NCBI GenBank assembly: GCA_028277515.1
Contig: JANQGC010000317.1
Location: forward strand, 1 to 8,175
Reading direction: 5' to 3'
Origin: Anaerolineae bacterium
GTDB taxonomy: Bacteria > Chloroflexota > Anaerolineae > Promineifilales > Promineifilaceae
DNA length: 8,175 bases
This document shows positions 1-7,327 of this stretch, one piece after another; the first letter of the stretch is position 1; every line of letters starts with the position of its first letter. The translations under genes were made by a program, and so were the position numbers. The notes below the pieces were generated by a model. It had not been told where the DNA came from and ran no database searches. It was given only the letters and a program-made list of their open reading frames with translations.

Positions 1-3000
1 CTCTTCAACCTCCGCCGGGTAGCGTACGGTGACCTCGTCCGCGCTGGTTTCTTGCAGATCCGGTCCGGCCCACAGCCAGCCGGATATTCCTCTCTCCAGG
101 CGCAGGGGCAGGGTTCCGGTGGCCGTCGCTTCGCCGCCGGACTGGGGATAGGTAGCTTCTATTTGCAGATCGGCCGTAGCTTCATCGCCGTTGATCAGCA
201 GATTTTCCGGCGTGAAGGTCAGCGCGGTTGGCCGGCGCTCAGTCAGGGCGGCAAACCAACGGTCGTCCACATCATGCAGCGCACCTGTCGAGGTGGAAAG
301 AAAGGCTTGACGGTCTTCATTGAGCAGCGCCGCCACCCGCTCACGCAACATGGCCAGAATAGCCGGCTCGCTCTCCGCCAGGTTGAGGATAGTATTGGCG
401 GCCAGTTCGCCGGCCGTTTCCAGTTTGTGGAGGTCGATCACCCCCGGCAGGTCAAGTGGGCGATGGTAATGTTCGGGCGTATGGCCTTCCTCATCCAGCC
501 AGATCAGCAATGCCGCCGGAATTCCGGATTGAATAAAGGGCGCATGATCGCTGCGGCCCAAGTTAATCTGCTGCAAGGGATAATCAATATTTTCACCGGC
601 TGCCTGGATACCGGCGACCAGCTGGGGTGTGCCGTCTACATAAAGCACATCTCCCCCGGAACCGACCATATCCAAATTTAACTTGGCGACCACCTGCCCC
701 GGCGGGTACTGCGGGTTTTGCACATAATGGATCGACCCCAGCAAACCTAACTCCTCGGCATCCCAGGCGGCGAAAAGGACGGTGCGCCGGGGAACATAGC
801 CCGCTTCTTGCCAGGAACGGGCGATTTCCAATAAGACGGCCGTGCCGGAAGCGTTGTCATTGGCCCCGGCCCAAACGGTCGGATTGGCGCTCTCCGTGGG
901 GGCATGGCCCAAATGATCGTAGTGCGCGCCAATAACGACGACCTCATCGGCAAACGCCGGATCGCGCCCAGGCAAGACGCCCAAGACGTTACGCGCCGTG
1001 CATCCGGGGTTTCCGCTGACCACCGGGCACACCTGGTTGCCCAAAGTGTTTACCTCAAGCTGCACTTCCGTTGCCAGGGGCAGCGGATCTTCAAGCAAGA
1101 GGGTCTCGCTCAGCGTGCTGCCACTGCCCAGGAAGAGGTCGTCCACCAGGTCAGGATAGACGCGCAGCGAGGGAATCGTTCGCGGGACCCAGGGCTGCAA
1201 ATGGCGGTTGCCCATATCCGGCGGGCGCTGGTTGGGCGTCGTAAGCAGCAGCAGACCGGCCGCGCCGTGTTCAATAGCCCCCCGGTTGACCTGTAAATGG
1301 CCGCCGCTCTGCTGGCCGATACGGCAAAGGACGATCCGGCCTGTCACATCGACCTGGCCGAAGTCCTCATGGCTGCACTGGTCCATCCAGATGACGGGAC
1401 CTTGCGCAGCGCCATCACCGACGTAATTGCCGACTATCGGTGAAAAATCTCCATATAGTTGGTAATCGCCCTGCCGGCTGCCGTCGGCGAAAGTGATCGA
1501 AAAACCGGGTGTTTGGGCGATGTTGGTGTAGCTGATGGGAAACGTCTGGAAGAAAGTTCCATCTTCTCCCGCGGGCTGCAAACCCAGGGCCTGGAATTGC
1601 CCGGCCAGGTAATCACCAGCGGCCAGACCGCCGGCAGAGGCGGCGCGACGGCCATCATACGGTGAGCCGCTGAGGATTTCTATTTGCTCCAGCGCTTGTT
1701 CTGGGTCAAATGATTTGGCCAGCTCGGCCATATCGCCTGCCTGGACCAGGGGCTGCGGATCATAAGTCGCCGGCACAACCGGCGGGGTGGCGATGGGTCG
1801 CGGGGTGCTGGTTGGTTCCGGTGTATTGCTCTGTATGGTTGGCTGAGGCATATTTGTCTCTTGCGAAAGCAAGGCAAAACCATTGTCGCTGCCTGGTTCG
1901 GAAGCGCGAGTGAAGACGTAAATGCCGCCGATGAGCACGGCCAGGGCAAGAAGCGAAACGGCCGCCTTAACGGTGTTGGGCAGTTTTCCGATCCTATTGA
2001 CAATGGGCATGGGTTGCAACGCTTGATTGATTTCTTTATGGGTCCAGGGCTGGCGACGGCCGTAGGTCAAAGAGCGCCACAACCATTCCAGGGGACCAAA
2101 CGGATGTTTTGCCATGTACCTGGCGCTGAGGCGTATTTGGGCGGCAAAGAGAAGCACGGTGACGATGAAACCGAAAGTTGGGTCGGTTTTGCCGTAAAGA
2201 CCCAGCCCGTAACCGTAGAAAATGAGCACACAGACCACGGACTGCATCAAGTAATTGGTCAAGGCCATACGGCCGACCGGACCCAGGGGCTGCAGGCGCT
2301 CGTTCCATCGCGGCCGGCGCAGCAGCAGAATGAGGCTGCTGACGTAAAACAGCATCAACGCCGGCGCGCCAATCGTGCGCGAACCGACGCGCACGAAGCG
2401 ATTCATGTCAGCGGTAGACCAGTCGGGATTGAGGCTGGCCCAGACAAATATGGCATTAAAAGTGACGCCGATGATCAACCCCAGCAGCCAGGTCCGGCGC
2501 ACCAGCGGCAGGTGCTCGGTGATATGTTGCAAGATGCGCCGTTTGCCGACGTACAGACCCAGCAGAAACATGGAAAAGACGCTGCCCACGTAAAATATGA
2601 ACCAGGAATTGATGGCCAGAAAATCTTGCGTCGTCTTGCGAATGATGATCCCTAATCCGCCATCCGCCAGAACGCTGTCGGCCAGGTTACCCTGGCGCAT
2701 GAAACTGGTGAGTTCGGCGTACCAGGCGCGAAACTCGTTGACAATGTCCAGGGGCAGGTTGAGCGCGATTTGAAATAGCAGAAAGGCCAGGACGCTGAGC
2801 AGCAAGGTGCGCTCTGAGCGCTTACGGAATAAGAGCAAGCCGAAGCCCAGTAGAGCGTAGAGGGTCAAGATGTCGCCGGACCAGATGATCAGGCCGTGGA
2901 TCAGGCCGATGGCCAGTAGAATAGCCATACGCCGGGAGAATAAGGGGATGAAGCGCGTTCCTTTTTCGGCCGCGCGCAGCATTTGAACGGACATACCCCA

Positions 3001-3219
3001 GCCAAGGAGGAAAGAGAACAGGCTGTAAAATTTAGCGCGAATGAAGAATTGGATGCCGAGCAGGATCGCCCCGTCCAGAAAATCGCTGTATTCGGCCGGA
3101 TTTTGGCTGTAGCCGGAGAAGGAGGACATGTTGGCCGCCAGGACGCCAAACAGGGCAAATCCGCGGATGATGTCCACGAATTCGAGGCGGGATTGGGGTT
3201 GGGTGGGTTGTTTTAGCAT
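1..3219 (-). CDS. YeiB/DUF418 membrane domain fused to an M28 zinc peptidase (3' end outside window)
   Basis: Reading the minus strand from the ATG at 3217-3219, I found no stop in 1073 codons up to the window edge, so the C-terminus is missing. Residues 14-390 form a polytopic YeiB/DUF418-type domain (acyltransferase-3-like superfamily): FVDIIRGFALFGVL near 14-27, AKFYSLFSFLLG at 62-73, LIHGLIIWSGDIL at 106-118, GRMALTNYLMQS at 316-327 and GPLEWLWRSLTY at 375-386. A further membrane segment lies near 417-436, then a Thr/Pro-rich linker (about 455-490). An M28 peptidase follows, with a PA-like insert (about 590-720) and a full catalytic set: H766/D768 (AHYDHLG), D788 (GANDNASGT), E822-E823 (WDAEELG), D850 (LNLDMVG) and H919 (EHYHRPLD). 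Residues 955-1073 are an extra region. An AGGGA at 3228-3232, 8 nt upstream, supports the start; the frame is closed by TAA at 3295-3297. The peptidase is inferred to act outside the membrane and to release N-terminal amino acids; the substrate of the YeiB part is unknown. Confidence 0.9.
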   Translation of the reverse strand, partial: MLKQPTQPQSRLEFVDIIRGFALFGVLAANMSSFSGYSQNPAEYSDFLDGAILLGIQFFIRAKFYSLFSFLLGWGMSVQMLRAAEKGTRFIPLFSRRMAILLAIGLIHGLIIWSGDILTLYALLGFGLLLFRKRSERTLLLSVLAFLLFQIALNLPLDIVNEFRAWYAELTSFMRQGNLADSVLADGGLGIIIRKTTQDFLAINSWFIFYVGSVFSMFLLGLYVGKRRILQHITEHLPLVRRTWLLGLIIGVTFNAIFVWASLNPDWSTADMNRFVRVGSRTIGAPALMLFYVSSLILLLRRPRWNERLQPLGPVGRMALTNYLMQSVVCVLIFYGYGLGLYGKTDPTFGFIVTVLLFAAQIRLSARYMAKHPFGPLEWLWRSLTYGRRQPWTHKEINQALQPMPIVNRIGKLPNTVKAAVSLLALAVLIGGIYVFTRASEPGSDNGFALLSQETNMPQPTIQSNTPEPTSTPRPIATPPVVPATYDPQPLVQAGDMAELAKSFDPEQALEQIEILSGSPYDGRRAASAGGLAAGDYLAGQFQALGLQPAGEDGTFFQTFPISYTNIAQTPGFSITFADGSRQGDYQLYGDFSPIVGNYVGDGAAQGPVIWMDQCSHEDFGQVDVTGRIVLCRIGQQSGGHLQVNRGAIEHGAAGLLLLTTPNQRPPDMGNRHLQPWVPRTIPSLRVYPDLVDDLFLGSGSTLSETLLLEDPLPLATEVQLEVNTLGNQVCPVVSGNPGCTARNVLGVLPGRDPAFADEVVVIGAHYDHLGHAPTESANPTVWAGANDNASGTAVLLEIARSWQEAGYVPRRTVLFAAWDAEELGLLGSIHYVQNPQYPPGQVVAKLNLDMVGSGGDVLYVDGTPQLVAGIQAAGENIDYPLQQINLGRSDHAPFIQSGIPAALLIWLDEEGHTPEHYHRPLDLPGVIDLHKLETAGELAANTILNLAESEPAILAMLRERVAALLNEDRQAFLSTSTGALHDVDDRWFAALTERRPTALTFTPENLLINGDEATADLQIEATYPQSGGEATATGTLPLRLERGISGWLWAGPDLQETSADEVTVRYPAEVEE

Positions 3220-3230
3220 ACCAAAATTCC

Positions 3231-3291
3231 CTATCTCTATCCCAATCTCAATCTCTATCCAGGATTGAGATTGAGAAAGAGAAAGAGATAG
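3231..3291 (-). promoter_or_regulatory. Purine/pyrimidine palindrome next to the ribosome binding site of the YeiB-M28 gene
   Basis: This fills most of the 81-base gap between the two peptidase-domain genes. An exact 11-bp inverted repeat, CAATCTCAATC (3243-3253) and GATTGAGATTG (3263-3273), surrounds a 9-nt loop. An outer 8-bp pair, CTATCTCT (3231-3238) and AGAGATAG (3284-3291), lies further out with imperfect matching between. On the transcribed (minus) strand the first half is almost all pyrimidine and the second half almost all purine, and the AGGGA ribosome binding site overlaps the end of the purine half. A fold could hide that site or link translation to the upstream gene. There is no GC-rich stem with a U tract, so it is not a typical intrinsic terminator. 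It could also be a degenerate simple repeat with no function. Confidence 0.5.
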
Positions 3292-3300
3292 CGATTACGA

Positions 3301-5826
3301 TCAATACCGGCTCTGGCGCACCACCTTGGCCAGGGTCAAAGCCACCAGTTCACCATAAGAGCGCAGTTTTTCAGCATCCAGGCGGTCAAAGGTATCCTCA
3401 CCAGGGGGGACAGGCGCTTCGCTCCAGGCAAAATAGACCGCGGCCGATTGGGTATCGATCAGTTCGTATCCCTGCCTGCTTTCTGACCCGGGTTCGGCCA
3501 GGGTCAGGTCAAGTTCGGCCGCCGTCTCAGCCACTAATTCGGCCAAAATATTGTTGGAGCCGGGATGGATATAAATCTCATCGCCGCCCGCCCCGGCATA
3601 ATCCAGTTGGAAAACAGCCCTGGGGCTTAATCTTTGGGTGGTCGGCAGGTGCAGGTAGGAGGCTTCATCATCCATGAATTGGGCTGCGCCGGGATTTTCC
3701 AGGCTGCCACCACCCCAGGCCACAAAGAGCACCGGTCTTCGCGGATCGAGATCGCTTTCCTGCCACAGGCGGGCGATTTCCAGTATCACGGCCGTGCCCG
3801 AAGCGTTGTGGTTGGCCGCCGGGAATAAAGTACCGTCCGGGTCCTGGCCCAGGCCGTCGAAATGGGCGATGATGACGATCAGTTCACCGGCTAAACTGAG
3901 GTCGGAGCCGCTGCGATAGCCCAGCACTGTGGGCACGGTTGTTTCCTGTGGTTCGTTCAGATTGAGCGCGATGTGCACGGTCCCCCCTCCCAGGTCGCGG
4001 GTGAACCAGCCCGGCCCGCTGGCGGTCACATTATCGGCCGATAGGCGCGCGCCCTCACTTTCATCTAACCCTTGTAAAATCTCATCGGCCGTTGCCGGAT
4101 GTATGCGCATGACCGGTATCCGCGGCGTGCGCATGTAATCTCGGCCCGGATTGGCGAACTGGATTTGCGAGAATAAATCCTTCCGGTCGCTGCTGCTGAT
4201 CCAGATCACCCCTTCCGCGCCGCGCAGTTGGGCTTCTACCGGAAAACTGGGCGGTGCGTTGCCCTCGCGCAGCAGTACGATGCGCCCGTTCAGATCCAGG
4301 CCGCGATAATCTTCCCAGCCCGGCTCTTCGACGGCCGATGGGAAGCCGACAAAGGTGAGCGGCCGATCCGCTTCTCCGCCCCCGCCATGCCCTTCAATCA
4401 TGAAGCCAAAATCAAGCTGGTGTTGGTATGATTGGATCACTTGCCCGCTTTCATCACGCAGTTCCAGAACCGGCTGGTCCAGCGACGCGGTCAGGGTCAT
4501 GGGCATGGGATAAATATACGCAGAGGATTTCCAGCCGGGCAGCAGATCATACTGCTCAAATTTTTGGGCGATATAGTTCGCTGCTTCTTGACTCCCTTGT
4601 TGGGTGGGGGCACGGCCGTTCATTCCAGCCAGCGCCTCCGTATGTTCAAACGCGCCACCACCGGAAAAAGCATTGGCCATCTTGGCCAGCCAGGGCGCGG
4701 GACCGGTGTTGCCGATGATATAGATCGTGGCGGCGATAATGGCGGCAATGACCAGGATCATACGTTTCTTGAGCAGAAAACTGGTGTTCAAGTGGGTGCG
4801 CTCGATCAACCGCCGCAGCCCTTCACCAAAGGTATTGAAACCGATGATAGCGATGAAAAAGGCCAGGGCCGGGGGAAAAACGATGAATGGTTTGGAGGTG
4901 AACCAGCGATAGCCGCCGGCCAGCATAGCCCCCCATTCCGGCACATCGGCTACGACCTGGGTCGTCAGGGTGATCGTATCATCGCCGAGGACGGTGCTTG
5001 TGCCCCCACCAATGAACACGCCAACAAAGGCCAGACCGCCCATCAGCAGCAGCACCGCACCGAATTCCAGGAAAATGATCACCAGCAGTTGCGGCAGCAG
5101 ATTGGGCAGCACGTGGCGCACGACCATGCCTCGTTCATTGGAGCCGACCGCTTTGGCTCCTTCAATGTAAGGCATTTTGCGGATGACCAGGATTTCACTG
5201 CGCATGTATTGAGCGATTTCCGTCCAGCCGATGATGGTCAGGGCGACGATAAAAACGGGCAGGCCGCGGCGAATGTCCAGGGCGTAGATCAGGATCATGG
5301 CGCTGATCAACATCGGTACGGCCATGATCACCCCGCTGGTGCCCATGATCAGCCGGTCAATAGGTTTGTTCTCGTTCCAGCCGGCCAGGCTGCCCAGGAT
5401 GAGACCGAGGATGACGCGGGTCATGGTTACGAAGGTGGCAGCGATCAAGGTGTTGCGTGCGCCGTAGAGCAGCATGCTCAAAATGTCGTTGCCGAACTCG
5501 TCGGTGCCCAGGGGGAATTCGGCCGAGGGATTGAGCGGAGGATCGATCCAGACGCCGGTCTCGGGATCGAGATGAGGAACGACATGCTGTCCGGCGATAT
5601 AAGGATTGACCGGCGCCCACAGTGGGCCGAAGAGGACGATCAGGAATAAGCCCAGGACAATCAACCCACCGAACAGCAGCGGCCCGTTGGATGAAATGTG
5701 GCGCAGCTTGAGACGGCCACCGGCCCTGGCTGGGGTTTCCAGATCGCCCCCGGATGTTCCCCGCAGGTTGCTCAGATCGGATCGAGGATTGACCAGCGAT
5801 TTGGCGATCTGGATGATGCTGCTCAT
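3301..5826 (-). CDS. DppC-type ABC permease fused to a degenerate M28/PA peptidase-like domain
   Basis: This 841-residue protein is about 500 residues longer than usual DppC/OppC permeases. Residues 44-340 are the permease: an OppC-type N-terminal helix (about 50-70), GTDEFGNDILSMLLYGAR at 107-124, several membrane helices and an EAA loop at 222-245 (EGAKAVGSNERG, then RHVLPNLLP). An added hydrophobic helix at about 355-372 would place the rest outside the membrane. Residues 395-841 match the M28 layout, with a PA-like insert (about 490-585; DLNGRIVLLREG at 511-522). H655 and D657 (AHFDGLG) and D742 (QLDYAG) remain. The bridging Asp is H673 (AANHNASGT), the Glu pair is replaced in WGGGSLE (704-710), and the final His is lost in PPGEDTFDRLD. 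It is thus probably inactive as a zinc peptidase and may bind peptides. The start lies 2 nt after the permease-B stop, with GAGAAGG at 5834-5840. Confidence 0.93.
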   Translation of the reverse strand: MSSIIQIAKSLVNPRSDLSNLRGTSGGDLETPARAGGRLKLRHISSNGPLLFGGLIVLGLFLIVLFGPLWAPVNPYIAGQHVVPHLDPETGVWIDPPLNPSAEFPLGTDEFGNDILSMLLYGARNTLIAATFVTMTRVILGLILGSLAGWNENKPIDRLIMGTSGVIMAVPMLISAMILIYALDIRRGLPVFIVALTIIGWTEIAQYMRSEILVIRKMPYIEGAKAVGSNERGMVVRHVLPNLLPQLLVIIFLEFGAVLLLMGGLAFVGVFIGGGTSTVLGDDTITLTTQVVADVPEWGAMLAGGYRWFTSKPFIVFPPALAFFIAIIGFNTFGEGLRRLIERTHLNTSFLLKKRMILVIAAIIAATIYIIGNTGPAPWLAKMANAFSGGGAFEHTEALAGMNGRAPTQQGSQEAANYIAQKFEQYDLLPGWKSSAYIYPMPMTLTASLDQPVLELRDESGQVIQSYQHQLDFGFMIEGHGGGGEADRPLTFVGFPSAVEEPGWEDYRGLDLNGRIVLLREGNAPPSFPVEAQLRGAEGVIWISSSDRKDLFSQIQFANPGRDYMRTPRIPVMRIHPATADEILQGLDESEGARLSADNVTASGPGWFTRDLGGGTVHIALNLNEPQETTVPTVLGYRSGSDLSLAGELIVIIAHFDGLGQDPDGTLFPAANHNASGTAVILEIARLWQESDLDPRRPVLFVAWGGGSLENPGAAQFMDDEASYLHLPTTQRLSPRAVFQLDYAGAGGDEIYIHPGSNNILAELVAETAAELDLTLAEPGSESRQGYELIDTQSAAVYFAWSEAPVPPGEDTFDRLDAEKLRSYGELVALTLAKVVRQSRY

Positions 5827-5828
5827 GA

Positions 5829-6740
5829 TTAGCCCTTCTCTCTTATTCGCGGATCAATGACATAATAGGCCAAATCCAATAATAAATTGAGAAATAGAAA
5901 GGTCAGGCCGAGGACCAGGGCCAGGGTGACGGCCAGGGTGGTCTGACGCAGATTAATGGCCTGCAACATGCGCAGGCCAATGCCCGGCCAGAGGAAAAAG
6001 AATTCGACGATGGGCAGGGCGCTCAGCGAGAAGCGCAGGGAGACGCCAATGGCGGTCAGAAAGGGCACGGCGATGTTTTTCAGGGCGTGGCGGTTGACGG
6101 TTTGCAAGGTGGATAAGCCTTTGGCATAGGCGGTAGTGATGAAGCCTTCTTTCAAGGTGCGGTCGAGGGAGATGAAGGAAGTGCGGGTTAATTGGGCTAA
6201 CGGCCGGGCCGTAAGCACCAGCACCGGCAGCAGCATATGCTCCAGGTCCAGGCCGTAGCCCGCTAAACTGACCAGCGGTGTGCCGCCGCGTGAGACCCAC
6301 CAGATCTCGGCTCGCTGCAATAGCAAGCCGCCGAAGAAGGCGGGCAACGACATGCCAAGGAGGGTTAAAGCCAGGAGCGCGGTGACGAGTTTCTGCCGTT
6401 TGGTCAGCGCCATAGTGGTGCCGGCCAGCAAACCCAAAATGGTGGCGATCCCCAAAGCAGGCAGCAGCAAGACCATGCTGTTAATATAACTTTGGCGCAC
6501 AATCTGGCTGATCGGCACCATGACTCCATCGACGCGCACGCCGCCTAGATCGCCGTTGATAAGATTGGTCAGGTAAGCGCGGGTGTCCGCCCAGGCCAGT
6601 TGGGCGAATTCTATTAGATCATAGCTAGGTTGGGCGATGTCAGAGTTGTGGATCATGCGCATGCCCATAAACATGAAAAAAATGATCGTGATGCCGACCA
6701 GGAAGACGAACGCCAGTTTTTGGGCAATGAGGCGGATCAT
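5829..6740 (-). CDS. DppB-type ABC transporter permease (peptide/nickel family)
   Basis: This 303-residue integral membrane protein has the DppB/OppB layout: an N-terminal helix (about 8-27), a short external loop (about 30-80), four to five further helices, an EAA loop at about 203-226 (TAYAKGLSTLQTVNRHALKN, with the conserved Gly at 208) that contacts the ATPase, and the family C-terminus YVIDPRIREKG. It would form half of the membrane channel, with the adjacent DppC-type fusion as the other half; imported ligands of this family are mostly di- and oligopeptides. The external loop is shorter than in many DppB proteins. The two genes are separated by 2 nt, so they are surely co-transcribed and probably translationally coupled. 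No ATPase or substrate-binding protein is encoded in the window, so these must lie elsewhere. No good ribosome binding site precedes this ATG. The start is chosen because MIRLIAQKLAF is a normal DppB beginning. Confidence 0.95.
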   Translation of the reverse strand: MIRLIAQKLAFVFLVGITIIFFMFMGMRMIHNSDIAQPSYDLIEFAQLAWADTRAYLTNLINGDLGGVRVDGVMVPISQIVRQSYINSMVLLLPALGIATILGLLAGTTMALTKRQKLVTALLALTLLGMSLPAFFGGLLLQRAEIWWVSRGGTPLVSLAGYGLDLEHMLLPVLVLTARPLAQLTRTSFISLDRTLKEGFITTAYAKGLSTLQTVNRHALKNIAVPFLTAIGVSLRFSLSALPIVEFFFLWPGIGLRMLQAINLRQTTLAVTLALVLGLTFLFLNLLLDLAYYVIDPRIREKG

Positions 6741-6749
6741 GACAGCATG

Positions 6750-6758
6750 ATTTTAGCA
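6750..6758 (-). promoter_or_regulatory. Candidate extended -10 promoter for the permease operon
   Basis: On the minus strand the sequence TGCTAAAAT matches an extended -10 element (TGn followed by TAAAAT against TATAAT). No convincing -35 lies at 16-18 nt upstream. Transcription would start about 7 nt downstream, only a few bases before the permease ATG at 6740, giving an almost leaderless message. That fits the missing ribosome binding site. This is inference from a short motif. Confidence 0.3.
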
Positions 6759-6828
6759 AACAATGATGCAAATGAATAGGAAAAGTTAAATTATGGTTGA
6801 ATATTGGTGGCAATATGGGGGCGTATGA

Positions 6829-6906
6829 GTGGCGAGCAGGCAAGCTTGCGGGTGGCGAGTGTGGTTTAGGACACGGACTAGCGCGGAAAACGCGGATGAG
6901 AAGTGA
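6829..6906. repeat. Degenerate intergenic repeats between cupin and permease genes
   Basis: The 202-base gap 6741-6942 has no supported gene. GTGGCGAG occurs twice (6829-6836 and 6852-6859) around a perfect 10-bp palindrome, GCAAGCTTGC (6840-6849). Just beyond, a phrase with two similar units (GCGGAAAA then CGCGGATGAG, within about 6881-6901) resembles degenerate interspersed repeats common in bacterial gaps. No intrinsic terminator for the cupin gene is evident. Function, if any, is unknown. Confidence 0.35.
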
Positions 6907-6942
6907 TTTTATCAGCTCTCGGCCGTTCTCGTCAGCGTCCTA

Positions 6943-7266
6943 TTACTTATAATCTTCACGGACGGGGTGCCAGGCGTCGAGCACACGGGCGGGACCGTCC
7001 AGGGAGCGGGCGCTGTGCGGTGTATTGGAGGGGATAGTAACTCCTTCGCCTGCGTTAAGGATGCGCGTCTCTTGATCAAGGGTAAATTCCAATCGGCCTT
7101 CCAGGATGAGGGTAATCTGCTCATGGGGATGGCTGTGGCGCGGCAGGGGGATGCCAGGCTCAAAATCGACGAAGGTGAGCATCAGATTTTCCAGGTAGAC
7201 GGAGCGGCGGCCGATGCCGGGAGTTATAGGGGTTTGGTCAAGGTCGTTTATGGTAAAAAATGACAT
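6943..7266 (-). CDS. Small single-domain cupin protein
   Basis: Starting at 7266 this gives 107 residues. Counting from the farthest upstream in-frame ATG (7350), the cupin motif 1 is PGIPLPRHSHPHEQ, with metal-ligand candidates H72, H74 and E77 or Q78, followed by LEGRLEFTL; motif 2 is GEGVTIPSNTPHSA, with H112. The fold is a metal-binding beta barrel. Such stand-alone cupins range from sugar isomerases to quercetinase-like or sensory proteins, and the sequence does not say which. MSFFTINDL is a usual beginning for this type, and a strong AGGAGG (7281-7286) lies upstream. The spacing of 14 nt to the ATG is long, and an in-frame CTG at 7273-7275 would have 5 nt. Starting at 7350 would add 28 residues and overlap the antitoxin gene by 23 bases without a ribosome binding site. 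It is probably co-transcribed with the antitoxin. Confidence 0.86.
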   Translation of the reverse strand: MSFFTINDLDQTPITPGIGRRSVYLENLMLTFVDFEPGIPLPRHSHPHEQITLILEGRLEFTLDQETRILNAGEGVTIPSNTPHSARSLDGPARVLDAWHPVREDYK

Positions 7267-7327
7267 TGCGATCAGATTATCCTCCTGGATTTGTGCTTGA
7301 TAATCCTTGTTCTTTGGCTTTATGAGG

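Noticed and set aside
52..681. 209-residue open frame on the plus strand
   Set aside because: It is antisense to the M28 catalytic domain, which holds the conserved zinc motifs on the other strand. There is no ribosome binding site or family signature.
1680..2308. Minus-strand frames at 1680-2003 and 2036-2308, which might suggest that the YeiB and M28 parts are separate genes
   Set aside because: They are in other frames. Reading every codon of the main frame across this region shows no TAA, TAG or TGA, and the Thr/Pro linker joins the two parts.
1861..2655. 264-residue open frame on the plus strand
   Set aside because: It is antisense to the YeiB-M28 fusion, whose family motifs run through the same DNA. 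Its composition is rich in Gln, Gly and His with no recognisable domain.
3231..3291. Intrinsic terminator between the two peptidase-domain genes
   Set aside because: The palindrome has little G+C in its stem and no following T run on the minus strand, so a terminator is not supported.
4432..5649. 405-residue open frame on the plus strand
   Set aside because: It lies wholly inside the minus-strand permease-peptidase fusion. Its product is a Gly/Gln/Asp/His-rich string without domains or hydrophobic pattern, as expected from reading GC-rich codons backwards.
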